From Planctomycetaceae bacterium (GTDB lineage Bacteria; Planctomycetota; Planctomycetia; Planctomycetales; Planctomycetaceae), in NCBI GenBank assembly GCA_028284145.1, contig JANQSH010000168.1, forward strand, positions 1 through 64,000: DNA of 64,000 bases, in the 5' to 3' direction. The notes under the pieces were generated by a model. That model made no database searches, had not been told where the DNA came from, and was given only the letters and a program-made list of their open reading frames with translations. The position numbers and the translations under genes were made by a program. Positions 45,386 through 53,974 of the stretch are shown piece by piece; the stretch's first letter is position 1; each line of letters begins with the position of its first letter.

Positions 45386-47857
45386 GTGGTCTCTTTACCA
45401 ACCCCAAATCTCGTTCGCACGCTGCACGAATTGCAGATTTGCACGCCGACGGAATTGCGCCGCTGTCGGTCTCACGTGAAACGACTGGCGCGTGAGTTGC
45501 CCGATTTTGACTCCGTCTGGATCGATGTCCTCGTTCAACAAGGGGCATTGACCGGATTTCAAGCGCGTTGTCTGGAAGAAAACGGGGGCAGTGATCTGAG
45601 CGTCGGGCAATGGGTGCTGGAAAATCGGCTCGATAGCGCGACCTGGGGGAGTCGACCACCACAGACAGCATACTGTCAGGCAGCGACATTTCTGGCCAGG
45701 CATCGATCAACGGGTTCGCGTGGCGTGCTGAAGATCATTTCCGTTCCGCCACAACGCAAACGCGAATCCGAGGCTGCGCTTGCTTTTCTCGCTGGCGTGG
45801 GCAAATCAACCAGATTCCCCCAAATGGCCGTACCGCGCAATTGCTTTGCAGATGGCGAATTTCTGGTCACGGCCAGCCCATTCATCGAAGGTCCACATCT
45901 GGGTGAACTTTTGATCCGACGGGGACGATTCCCCGCAGAGATTGTTTCCAACATCGCAATTCAACTCCTGGCGGGGCTGACGGTGCTGCATGAAGCCGGG
46001 TTGATTCACGGTGATCTCCGTCGCGAGACCGTTCGTTTGACGCAGAATGGATTGGTCGTCGCTGTCGATGTGGGGATTTCGCCTGCCATCAGCCCCGAAA
46101 TGATCGTCCGACCTGACGATCCCCCGGAGATATTCGACGGCATCGCACCAGAGCGGATTGCTTCCGGACATGCGGATACATCAGCTTCCGACCTGTTTGC
46201 CGCCGGCGCTCTGCTGTGGCAATTGTTGACAGCTCGCCCCCCATTTCCAACCGGCGATGCACTGGCAAAACTGGCCGCACATCAGACGGAGGAATTTCAA
46301 CTGGTTGAACACTGGGCACCGGAAACACCAGCGCGACTTGCGGAATTCATTCGCCACCTCACCCGCCCTAATCCGACCGATCGTCCTGCAACTGCTCGCG
46401 AAGCGTTGTCGATGCTTGTGGGTCGGTCTCGCTCAGCATCCGATTCTCTTCGGCAAGGGGGGGCAAGTCTTGTCACTCCTACGCAGCGCTCTTTGAAGCA
46501 TTTTGGGCAATCCTTTCAGACGAACAGGTTAAGGATGCCTGAACCACCTTCGTCGGGGAAAGCGTGGCGATGGTCGTTAACCACGGTCGCCATTTTCGCG
46601 TTGTCCGGAATAGCCTTCTGGATGTCTGACCAGGGACTCCGTTCAACCCTGTTGAGCATCGGCGGGAGCAGGGGTGGTTCTGAAAACGTCACCAATTTGC
46701 CTTCCAGTCAAAACCACGGAACAAATAACGGGAAATTTTCAGAACAATCTGGCCCAGTCCTGCCCGAATCGTCACTTCTCCCGCTCCCGGCTCCCGACAT
46801 TGACGGATTGATCCTATTGACGACCGACGGCCCGTATTCGGTAGCCGAATTGAATGTCGCCGATTCGCTGGAAATTCGGGGGTTGCCCGGAAAACGTCCG
46901 GTCGTCGAAGTGCATGCTGAGCCGTTGCGAATTTACGGGGAAAAAGTATCGATAAGAAACGTTCACTTCCGACAGGTCTCTCCGGTTTCGCGGCACCCTG
47001 AATATCGTGAGCGAATGCAATCCGTTTCCACACTGCTTCAACAACAGCCCGTTCCCATGTTGGCGGTGCGGGCCGATATATTTACTGCAACCGAATGCAG
47101 CTTTGTGGATGTCGCACGATCGTCGAGTGATGCTGTCCTGTTGCGTTCACAAGGGCTCCAATGGACGCCTCTGGATGAGCAGAATCCCACGGCAGGAATC
47201 ATCAAACTTGAGAACTCCCTGTTTCTGTGTGATACGGCCATCGATGGGACGTCGGCGCTACGGCGAGTTGAATGTCGCAATTGTCTGTTTCTCGGGACCG
47301 GTGTTGCCGAAACCGTTGTGCATCTCACAACCAGCAACCAGGGCCGAGCCATGACCCGGTTATCTTTGTTGAATTCGACGTTGCGCGATTTGCCCGGACT
47401 GATCCGTTTGCAGAATGGTGCGGAAAGCTCACAACCTCAGAAAATACAGGTCGATCACGCCGATTCCGTCTTACGATTGACCGGTCGTGATGCTGCCATT
47501 GTTCACTTCTGTACGACCAGTTTGAAACGGAGCGAAGTCGAGGTGGTGCAAATCGTGGGAGAGGGAACGCTGTTGCAGGCCAATGTTCCGGTCGGACGCT
47601 GGATTCCACCAGATGATCGACCGGTGAAGACGTTGCAGGCAGACGCCATCGCCGTGGAAGGGCTGGCAACTCCCAATTTCCGGTTCAAGGGTGGAAAGTC
47701 GTTGCGACCCGCTGATTCAGAACTGTTGACATTTGAAGGCCCGAGACGAGGTGACCAGTTGCCGGGCATTCAAGGCTCTGCAATCCCGTCTGCCATTCCA
47801 AACGCTGAAGATAAATTCGAGAAATCCGTATCACCCTATGTGGACAGTCAAAACTGA
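45386..47857 (+). CDS. Pseudokinase fused to a membrane helix and beta-helix-like domain
   Basis: About 823 residues from GTG 45386 (VVSLPTPNLVRTLHELQI); a longer start at 45323 is possible but has poor coding character. The first 380 residues look like a Ser/Thr kinase fold: RGVLKIISVP around the Lys, LAGLTVLHEAGLIHGDLRRE (HRD is HGD and the catalytic-loop Asn is missing), DVGIS in place of DFG. So it is probably catalytically weak or dead. A membrane helix (WSLTTVAIFALSGIAFWM, about 413-430) follows. The outer part has repeated short strands such as RPVVEVHAEPLRIYGEKVSI and KLENSLFLCDTAIDG, suggestive of a right-handed beta-helix or pectate-lyase-like fold. Combined, it may sense an external polymer. 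Confidence 0.75.
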   Translation: MVSLPTPNLVRTLHELQICTPTELRRCRSHVKRLARELPDFDSVWIDVLVQQGALTGFQARCLEENGGSDLSVGQWVLENRLDSATWGSRPPQTAYCQAATFLARHRSTGSRGVLKIISVPPQRKRESEAALAFLAGVGKSTRFPQMAVPRNCFADGEFLVTASPFIEGPHLGELLIRRGRFPAEIVSNIAIQLLAGLTVLHEAGLIHGDLRRETVRLTQNGLVVAVDVGISPAISPEMIVRPDDPPEIFDGIAPERIASGHADTSASDLFAAGALLWQLLTARPPFPTGDALAKLAAHQTEEFQLVEHWAPETPARLAEFIRHLTRPNPTDRPATAREALSMLVGRSRSASDSLRQGGASLVTPTQRSLKHFGQSFQTNRLRMPEPPSSGKAWRWSLTTVAIFALSGIAFWMSDQGLRSTLLSIGGSRGGSENVTNLPSSQNHGTNNGKFSEQSGPVLPESSLLPLPAPDIDGLILLTTDGPYSVAELNVADSLEIRGLPGKRPVVEVHAEPLRIYGEKVSIRNVHFRQVSPVSRHPEYRERMQSVSTLLQQQPVPMLAVRADIFTATECSFVDVARSSSDAVLLRSQGLQWTPLDEQNPTAGIIKLENSLFLCDTAIDGTSALRRVECRNCLFLGTGVAETVVHLTTSNQGRAMTRLSLLNSTLRDLPGLIRLQNGAESSQPQKIQVDHADSVLRLTGRDAAIVHFCTTSLKRSEVEVVQIVGEGTLLQANVPVGRWIPPDDRPVKTLQADAIAVEGLATPNFRFKGGKSLRPADSELLTFEGPRRGDQLPGIQGSAIPSAIPNAEDKFEKSVSPYVDSQN

Positions 47858-47864
47858 AAACTGG

Positions 47865-47925
47865 GTTTGATGAAGCTGCAGGCAGCGACAACGGAGCGGG
47901 TTATGTTAATCCACCCTCCACATTG
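47865..47925 (+). repeat. R2 repeat, partial copy
   Basis: GGGTTTGATGAAGCTGC, then GCGACAACGGAGCGGGTTATG and TAATCCACCC. Right end with the CCTTGACAAGG palindrome is missing. It starts eight bases after the pseudokinase stop codon. Confidence 0.8.
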
Positions 47926-48086
47926 GATTTCACACCGCGTGGGAATGACGACAAATGGTACGGGAACGGCGTAAGCCGTCCGGTGTTTTCCTCATGTTCA
48001 CCAGACTGGAAGACTCGCGCACTGCCACTATGACGCAGAGATACCCGCTCCCGCGAATGACGGCTCTCCGTTGTTACTGATAATCT

Positions 48087-48503
48087 TCACTCTTTGACGA
48101 GCTTGACAACGACGTCGTTTTTCCCTTCTTTGACTTCGATTTTGATGTCGCTCGATGCCTCGTTCCAATACTTGTCAGGCACGCTTGTGTCCATAGTGAC
48201 TGCTTGCGGTTGCCCGTCATCCTTTTCGCCGGAGCCGGTTGATTTCGGCGCGAGATATACGGTGTACTCTCCGACGGGCAGTTCTTTCCCGATCCGAAAA
48301 GTCCCATCCGTCTGAATGGGAGCTTTCCCATGATCACCAGAGGTGAGGTTCATGAAAAAAACCTCGGCGTTGGAATAGGGAGTGTCATCCAGCAAAACCC
48401 TGCCCTGCACCTCACCGGTTGGCCGGCTGGTTTCACTGCAGCCAGCCGACAAAGCCACGATGAACATCATCGGAGCCAGAATGCAGAACGGAAATCGCAC
48501 CAT
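48087..48503 (-). CDS. DUF1559-cassette lipoprotein with beta-sandwich fold
   Basis: 138 residues. A signal peptide with lipobox (IVALSAGC, Cys about 22) begins MVRFPFCILAPMMFIVALSA. The rest is GEVQGRVLLDDTPYSNAEVF, TDGTFRIGKELPVGEYTVYL and IKIEVKEGKNDVVVKLVKE, the carboxypeptidase-regulatory-like (transthyretin-type) beta-sandwich. It follows the second DUF1559 gene, with R2 between them, in the same order as the 1353-2944 cassette. It is probably anchored in a membrane and faces outward. Confidence 0.78.
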   Translation of the reverse strand: MVRFPFCILAPMMFIVALSAGCSETSRPTGEVQGRVLLDDTPYSNAEVFFMNLTSGDHGKAPIQTDGTFRIGKELPVGEYTVYLAPKSTGSGEKDDGQPQAVTMDTSVPDKYWNEASSDIKIEVKEGKNDVVVKLVKE

Positions 48504-48639
48504 TGAATCAGATTCCCCCTTTCAGGCGGTCCCACCTCGGAAACAGAGCGGGACCGGAAAGCCGTTTATTGTGCAGACTCAGTCGAATCTCTTCACACAG
48601 ACAGGTTTCAACTTGGTGAACCGTCAAGACCGAAAAGAA

Positions 48640-48720
48640 GGGTTGGTGAAGCTGCGGGGAGCGACAACGGAGCGGGTTATGTCAATCCGCCCCCCCCAAA
48701 CAAAGCCTTGACAAGGCACT
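48640..48720 (+). repeat. R2 repeat between DUF1559 and lipoprotein genes
   Basis: An 81-bp copy with GCGACAACGGAGCGGGTTATG and AAGCCTTGACAAGGCACT, lacking the AGTGCAGCG left end. It ends two bases before the stop codon of the DUF1559 gene (leftward). Confidence 0.85.
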
Positions 48721-48722
48721 GG

Positions 48723-49670
48723 TCAGAAACTGCTGATGGTATCACCATCGTAGCGGCAGGAGAGGCGTTTCAGGTTCTCCAGGCTGATGGCATCGGGAAG
48801 GAAACGGACGGAGCCATCGGCCAACAGTGCATTGATGCCTCCGGTGTGCATCGAATTGAGAATGGTGTTGCTGCGATACATCGCCTCTGAGGCCCCGAAC
48901 TGAACCGTGTCGGAATTCAGGACAAACCGAACACAACTGGTCCCAGTCTGCCAGAGATCGCCGCAGCTTGTCGCCGTTATCGGGTTTGCGTGTCGTGTCC
49001 CAAACCAGCCACCGTAATAGTTGGATGTTCTATTCTGTCCCGCCACCAGGCCTGACTGTTCGGCAACGATCATCGTGTTGGATGTCCCGTCGGTCACATC
49101 CCGAATTCGGAAGCCTTCATTCGGTGCCAATGTGCCGTTGTTGCAAGACCAGCCATGTCCACAATCTCTGGTTCCTGCGGTGGAATCGGGGCCAGGCACA
49201 TTTTGGGCAGCCCCCGAAATACCAACGTAATGGATGTTTTGGACCATCGTGTTATTCGAACCTATAAAGTCCTTCAAAACACTGGAGGGGCAACCGTAGG
49301 CTTCGAGGCGAAAATTCCTCAGAACATCGTTCCCGGTCATGCTGTTTCCTCTGAAGTTCGCGCTCGTAGTGAAGTCCAACTGGTTATAAAGTGTGGCCTG
49401 CTCCATCTGTGGCAGAATGAGTCCTCTCCAGTTTAAACCACTTGCTACCGAGGAATTGGACCAGAGGTTGAATGAGCCGATCGGAAAACCCTTGTGAATG
49501 TCATGGTAGTTGTGAATGGCAATGCCAATTTGTTTCATATTGTTTTTGCATTGCGTGCGGCGGGCGGCTTCGCGTGCCTGTTGGATGGCGGGGAGAAGCA
49601 GTGCGATCAGGATCGCGATGATGGCAATCACGACCAGCAGTTCGATGAGCGTAAAACCTCGACGTTTCAT
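48723..49670 (-). CDS. DUF1559 type IV pilin-like protein
   Basis: 315 residues. The prepilin leader [20 protein letters not shown] is identical to the one at 1353. The body has the family blocks [82 protein letters not shown] and the C-terminal HTGGINALLADGSVRFL. The usual CPSD is CPSS here. The ribosome site GAGGAGAT lies 8 nt before the ATG. It is the intact version of the frameshifted gene at 1353-2265 and shares its leader. The family is large in planctomycetes and thought to be exported by type II or IV pilus-like machinery; the role is unknown. Confidence 0.9.
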   Translation of the reverse strand: MKRRGFTLIELLVVIAIIAILIALLLPAIQQAREAARRTQCKNNMKQIGIAIHNYHDIHKGFPIGSFNLWSNSSVASGLNWRGLILPQMEQATLYNQLDFTTSANFRGNSMTGNDVLRNFRLEAYGCPSSVLKDFIGSNNTMVQNIHYVGISGAAQNVPGPDSTAGTRDCGHGWSCNNGTLAPNEGFRIRDVTDGTSNTMIVAEQSGLVAGQNRTSNYYGGWFGTRHANPITATSCGDLWQTGTSCVRFVLNSDTVQFGASEAMYRSNTILNSMHTGGINALLADGSVRFLPDAISLENLKRLSCRYDGDTISSF

Positions 49671-49975
49671 GGGAAGATCTCCTCGATAGAGAAAACAGGA
49701 CCAGAATGGATGATGAATCGGCGGAAAGGACGTGCCCGAACGACAGTCGCCAGTTCAAACAATTTCAGAACAATACAATTTCGTAACAACACAGCTTCAG
49801 AATAATACAGTGGAAAACCAGTGTGATTTCAGATTGAATGCGAAAGATGGAAATCAGGGACTTTGTGGAGGGACCCCTCCTTTTCTCCTGAAGTAAAGGC
49901 TATTGTATATACATATCATCCAGGAGGACACATGGAATTTGGGAGATTTTTTGAAAAAAGTCAGGCACGGCCGGG
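49671..49975 (-). promoter_or_regulatory. Conserved leader upstream of DUF1559 gene, copy 2
   Basis: Reads leftwards. Carries, in order, the 13-nt AT palindrome at 49947-49959 (TTTTTTCAAAAAA on this strand), CCTGATTTCCAT, GAAATCACACTG, TTTTCCACTGT, AACTGGCGA, TCGGGCACG and GCCGATTCATC, then GAGGAGAT. Each is matched in the leader at 1055-1352. Similarity is broken by short differences, so these blocks may be functional. Confidence 0.65.
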
Positions 49976-50198
49976 CCATCCTGAGGGAAAGAATCGGTTT
50001 TTGCAGGGCAGGCAGGCATGCGAATGGGATAGTCTCTCGCAAAGCCGGCGGGCAGGCATTGTTCTCAGTGTGTTTGTGTGCCATGCTTCGCACCGCGAAA
50101 GCGGGGCAAGCATGCTCGTCTCAGGCAGGGCAGGCATGCCTCCAGCCGCCGTGCGTAGACGGCCAACGGGGTGGCTCAATTGTTGATGTCATCGAAAC
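49976..50198. repeat. Cluster of GGCAGGCATGC-type motifs
   Basis: Between about 50000 and 50150 the words GGCAGGCATGC, GGGCAGGCATTG, GGGCAAGCATGC, GGGCAGGCATGCC and GTGCCATGC recur. GGCATGCC is self-complementary. The pattern is a short degenerate array, not a tandem repeat of fixed period. No gene is visible here. Confidence 0.45.
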
Positions 50199-50296
50199 GG
50201 AAGCATCTTACGTTTTTTCGTGGCCGCCAACCCTTACCATCTGGTCTGCAAATGGTGAATCACACAAACCTGGAGACGTTATGATAAACGGCTCTA
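50199..50296 (-). repeat. R1 repeat, degenerate copy
   Basis: Ends are GGAAGC and GCTCTA; inside are CTTACG, TTCGTGGCCGCC, GTCTGCAAAT and TAAACGG in the order and spacing of an inverted R1. Many substitutions. Lies just upstream of moaC. Confidence 0.55.
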
Positions 50297-50338
50297 AATC
50301 CAGCAGTTGAACAATCTTTACTGACAACGGAAAAAACT

Positions 50339-50815
50339 GTGGGCGAACTGACACATTTTGACGATACCGGGGCAAGTCACATGGTCGACGTCGGCGGCAA
50401 GCCGATCACTGCGCGTAGAGCGGTTGCCTCTGGACGCATCACCATGCAGCCGGGGACGCTCAAGAAAATTCTCGATCGCGAATTCGCCAAGGGTGATGTG
50501 ATTGAGATTGCCCGATTAGCGGGGATCATGGCGACCAAGCAGACGGCAGATCTGATCCCGCTCTGTCATCCGCTGGGCATTGATGGTGTGTTGGTTGACA
50601 TTGAGCCAGCAGGCAACGCTGCATTGGCGATTACCGCAACGGTAACCGTGCAAGGTCGAACAGGCGTCGAGATGGAAGCGTTAACGGCGGTCTCAGTTGC
50701 GGCTTTGACAGTTTACGACATGTGCAAGTCGATCGACCGGGGAATGACGATCGGACCGATTGAGTTGCAGGAAAAATCAGGCGGCAAAAGCGGGCATTGG
50801 CAACGGGAGGAGTAA
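50339..50815 (+). CDS. moaC: Cyclic pyranopterin monophosphate synthase
   Basis: 158 residues from a GTG start ([20 protein letters not shown]). Family motifs are [36 protein letters not shown] and [20 protein letters not shown] with [14 protein letters not shown]. It rearranges the product of MoaA to cyclic pyranopterin monophosphate in molybdenum cofactor synthesis, as a cytoplasmic hexamer. No other moa gene is in the window. Weak ribosome site ACGGA. Length matches the family. Confidence 0.93.
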   Translation: MGELTHFDDTGASHMVDVGGKPITARRAVASGRITMQPGTLKKILDREFAKGDVIEIARLAGIMATKQTADLIPLCHPLGIDGVLVDIEPAGNAALAITATVTVQGRTGVEMEALTAVSVAALTVYDMCKSIDRGMTIGPIELQEKSGGKSGHWQREE

Positions 50816-50946
50816 AGTTACGTTACCACATTTGATCCATCCGCAACTTTTCTTCGAAGCGGTACCGCGACACGTAATGTCGCGGCTGGGAATGGACATC
50901 CTGTCGCAGGGGCAATCCGGTCCACCCGTTGCAAACGGCACACAAT

Positions 50947-51468
50947 TCAGTCGCCATCTTCGTCGAGTGGAATCACATCATCGTCTTCATCGCGATGGCG
51001 ATTGCGGCATGTTTCGATTGACGACTCAACGGCGAAATCACTCTGCCCATCGTCCTCAATTGGAATTGGGACATCCTGACTTAAATCGAGAGGCATCCCG
51101 GGAGAGGAAGACGGACGACTCGAGGGCATTGTTTCGCTGCTGTCCTGGTGGGACAACGACTGATTCTGATTGGGACGACGATCCTGGTTGCGAACGACAT
51201 ACTCCACATCGCCGATCGTCAACTCGTCGCCGAGTTTGATCTCTTTCGTATGTCGCACGCGATCGCCGTTAACGCGAATTCCATTCATGCTGCCGAGATC
51301 ACGAACCATGAACTGGTCGTCTACCTGAGCGATGCAGCAATGCTTTCGCGAAACCTTCCGACTGCGGGTCAGTACAACATCACAGTCCGGGTGCCGACCG
51401 ACAAATATCACCGCCTTATCCAGAGGGATCGAGCGTCCTTTTCTGGCGGGAACGAGGAAATAAGGCAT
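50947..51468 (-). CDS. FHA-domain protein
   Basis: 173 residues from MPYFLVPARKGRSIPLDKAV (ATG at 51468, with GGAG 8 nt upstream; the longer start at 51540 is not supported). The FHA fold occupies about 10-95: VIFVGRHPDCDVVLTRSRKV, SRKHCCIAQVDDQFMVRDLG and SMNGIRVNGDRV, the phosphothreonine-recognition segments (GRH, SRKH, NG). The remainder is a polar tail rich in Ser, Pro, Asp and Glu ending DDVIPLDEDGD. It likely binds a phosphorylated partner, such as a substrate of the kinase genes in the window. The moaC gene converges from the left. Confidence 0.85.
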   Translation of the reverse strand: MPYFLVPARKGRSIPLDKAVIFVGRHPDCDVVLTRSRKVSRKHCCIAQVDDQFMVRDLGSMNGIRVNGDRVRHTKEIKLGDELTIGDVEYVVRNQDRRPNQNQSLSHQDSSETMPSSRPSSSPGMPLDLSQDVPIPIEDDGQSDFAVESSIETCRNRHRDEDDDVIPLDEDGD

Positions 51469-51557
51469 GCAACACTCTCCAGCATTTTGAGGAGAACCAT
51501 TGGCGAATCTATGGGGGCGAATCTGTGGGCGACGAGCCATTCGCGACTCGAAGATCC
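51469..51557. other. Short gene-free part before R1 copy 14
   Basis: Upstream region of the FHA gene. Nothing recognisable beyond its ribosome binding site. The remainder of 51558-51925 contains R1 copy 14 and about 170 nt of undefined sequence. Confidence 0.35.
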
Positions 51558-51751
51558 TGGAACGTATTATGCTCTTCCGTGGCGCGAAAATCGTCTTTTG
51601 GAGCGCATCCGAGATAACCGTAGCGTCATCCGAACGGGTATTTCAGTTCCAAATGGTCCGCCAGCCGCTACGATAAAACTAGACGTAGTCCAGCCTGCAA
51701 ACGCAGATTCCCACGAGCGAGAACCGTTACACGAAAAGGTAAACTGCTCCA
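51558..51751 (-). repeat. R1 copy 14 interrupted by R3 copy 3
   Basis: The left R1 part is 51558-51600 (TGGAACGTATTATGCTCTTC to TCGTCTTTTG) and the right part 51693-51751 (GCCTGCAAACGCAG to GGTAAACTGCTCCA). Removing R3 at 51601-51692 rejoins TTTTG to GCCTGC, the sequence found in uninterrupted copies. The outer ends are TGGAAC and GCTCCA, again nearly paired (see findings). Confidence 0.9.
51601..51692 (+). repeat. R3 repeat, copy 3, nested in R1
   Basis: GAGCGCATCCGAGATAACC, then the shared core to GACGTAGTCCA. The core differs from copies 1 and 2 by one base (TTTCAGTTCC for TTTTAGTTCC) and at its end (GTCCAG for GTCTAG). The flanking TTG/CAG changes with it, so the end still pairs with its own left end. 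Confidence 0.9.
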
Positions 51752-51925
51752 TGACTTTCATCATAGTCGAAAAAGCCGTTCAAGTGTATCAATTGACTGG
51801 CTTCCTGAGATGGTCACCGCCCCAACGTCTCACCCGGTCCGTTTACCCGGATTGCAACGAATGTGAAACGGTCTGACGGCACCCGACCATACACATTATG
51901 CTCATTCAGTTCAGCCGCAGATTCG

Positions 51926-53911
51926 CTACTCCGTCGCCAACGCTTCTTCATCGACGGCGAGCGTCCGGTCGGACGCAGATTCCATCATCTCATCCAGAAA
52001 GCGTGACGGAATTGCATCGCGGCGTTTGCCCCATTTCATCCGGCCGGCTGCCCGGGTCAATGTGAGATAATCCATCGCCCGTGTCACGCCGACATACGCC
52101 AGTCGGCGTTCCTCTTCGATCGCCTTCCCCTCAGCATCCAGCGAACGGTGATGCGGCAACAATCCTTCTTCCATGCCAACAAGATAGACCATCGGAAACT
52201 CCAACCCCTTCGCGCTGTGCATCGTCATCAACCTGACGGCCTGGTCCTTCATTTGTTCGTCGGTGTCATTTTCCTCATCCCGGCCGGTCAATGCCGTTTC
52301 TTCGAGAAATCCGTTGAGAGTCGGGTCAGTCGTGCGTTCGGCATATTGGGCGATAGAATCGACAAACTGCTCAAGAATCGTCATGCGCACCTGCTGTTGG
52401 TCCGGCTCTTTGTACTGTTTGGCGATTTCCGATTCGTAACCGATTTCCTGAATCAGTGATTTGACCGTTTCGCCCATCCGTTGTGGACTCTCCTCGAGTT
52501 CCCGGCGATATCGGTCCAGCGTGGAATGAAACTGATTCAGGGCCGTCACAGCACGGGCATTCACTTCGCCATCTTGAGCCGCGGCCGGAACCGCATCCCA
52601 AAAACTTTGCCCGCTGCGCACAGCCCGGGCGAGAATTTTTTCGATGGTCATTCCACCGATACCCCGCGCGGGGGTATTGATGATCCGCAGCAGTGATATT
52701 TCGTCGGTCGGTTTGACAATCGTTTTAAGATAGGCGAGCAGATCGCGCGTTTCCTTCCGATCAAAAAAGGAACTGCCGCCGATCAGCACGTAGGGAATTC
52801 GTTTTCGTCGGAATTCTGTCTCGAACAGACGTGGTTGTTCATTCGTACGAAACAGGACCGCGATGTTCTGCAGCGGGACGTTGTGCCTGTCGCGGAGCAT
52901 CTCGATTTCGCCAACGACCCCCTCGGCTTCCTTTACTTCATCGGGAAACTCAATGATGCGAATGTCGTTGGGTGATTGTTTGTTGGCGTACAGGGTTTTG
53001 TCGTGACGAGAACTGTTGAAACGAACGAGCCGATTGGCGGCTTCGAGGATTTTGTCTGTGCAGCGATAATTCTCTTCGAGTCGCACGACTTTCGCACCGG
53101 GAAAGTAATTCTGGAAATTGAGGATGTGTTCCACTTCGGCTCCGCGCCAGCCGTAAATGGACTGGTCGTCGTCCCCCACAACACAGATGTTGTTATGCTC
53201 TCTAACCAATGCCTGCACGAGTTCAAACTGAACACCATTGGTATCCTGGTATTCGTCGATCTGAACGGAATGAAAACGCTGTTGATAGTAGTCCAGCACA
53301 TCGTCCCGCTCGGCGAAAAGTTGAGTGGTGAGCAGCAGCAGGTCGTCAAAATCGACCGCTCCCTGTTGCTTCAAATGAGCCTGGTATTTGCGGTACGCGA
53401 CCGCTGCGAGGAAATCAAGATCATCTTCCACCGCTTCGGTGGCAAATTGCGGCAGCACACCCGCCATCTTCCACCGGCTGATCCGCGAAAGCAATTCCCC
53501 GGGACGCATTTGCTTTTCCTGCACGCGAATGTCCCGCAACACCGAACGCGCGGTCGATTCCTGATCGCCCCGATCGTAAATGGCGAAGTCCTTTGGGTAG
53601 CCGAGAAGGTCTGCCGTCTGTCGCAGGATTTTCACGCAAAGCGAATGGAATGTGGAGATGACCGGTTTGCTCGGCAATCTTCGACCAAGCAGAGACCGGG
53701 TTCGTTCCGCCATTTCGCGGGCGGCTTTATTGGTAAAGGTAACTGAGAGAATACGGTCCGGCGGTACGCCATTCCGAATCAATTCCGCCATTCGCACGGT
53801 GATGACGCGCGTCTTCCCCGTGCCAGCGCCGGCGAGAACCAGCAGCGGGCCTTGCAAAGTGGTGACCGCCTCCTTTTGCGATGCGTTGAGTCCCTGTAGT
53901 CGATCCATCAT
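51926..53911 (-). CDS. UvrD/Rep-type ATP-dependent DNA helicase
   Basis: 661 residues if started at ATG 53911; a GTG at 53920 would add three. Superfamily 1A motifs are: Q-like LNASQKEAVTTLQGPLLVLA, Walker A AGAGTGKTRV, motif Ia FTNKAAREM, TFHSLCVKILR, motif II VQIDEYQDTN, motif III VVGDDDQSIYGWRGAE, motif IV VLFRTNEQPRLFETEFR, motif V MTMHSAKGLEFPMVYLVGM and motif VI RRLAYVGVTRAMDYLTLT. It unwinds DNA 3' to 5', as in repair or replication restart. The length is slightly short for UvrD (about 720), mainly at the C-terminus. Confidence 0.9.
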   Translation of the reverse strand: MMDRLQGLNASQKEAVTTLQGPLLVLAGAGTGKTRVITVRMAELIRNGVPPDRILSVTFTNKAAREMAERTRSLLGRRLPSKPVISTFHSLCVKILRQTADLLGYPKDFAIYDRGDQESTARSVLRDIRVQEKQMRPGELLSRISRWKMAGVLPQFATEAVEDDLDFLAAVAYRKYQAHLKQQGAVDFDDLLLLTTQLFAERDDVLDYYQQRFHSVQIDEYQDTNGVQFELVQALVREHNNICVVGDDDQSIYGWRGAEVEHILNFQNYFPGAKVVRLEENYRCTDKILEAANRLVRFNSSRHDKTLYANKQSPNDIRIIEFPDEVKEAEGVVGEIEMLRDRHNVPLQNIAVLFRTNEQPRLFETEFRRKRIPYVLIGGSSFFDRKETRDLLAYLKTIVKPTDEISLLRIINTPARGIGGMTIEKILARAVRSGQSFWDAVPAAAQDGEVNARAVTALNQFHSTLDRYRRELEESPQRMGETVKSLIQEIGYESEIAKQYKEPDQQQVRMTILEQFVDSIAQYAERTTDPTLNGFLEETALTGRDEENDTDEQMKDQAVRLMTMHSAKGLEFPMVYLVGMEEGLLPHHRSLDAEGKAIEEERRLAYVGVTRAMDYLTLTRAAGRMKWGKRRDAIPSRFLDEMMESASDRTLAVDEEALATE

Positions 53912-53974
53912 GATTGCCACGCTCGCCTGAGTGAGCAGCGATTCTCCATCTGTGTTACCGGGATTGGTTGACAG

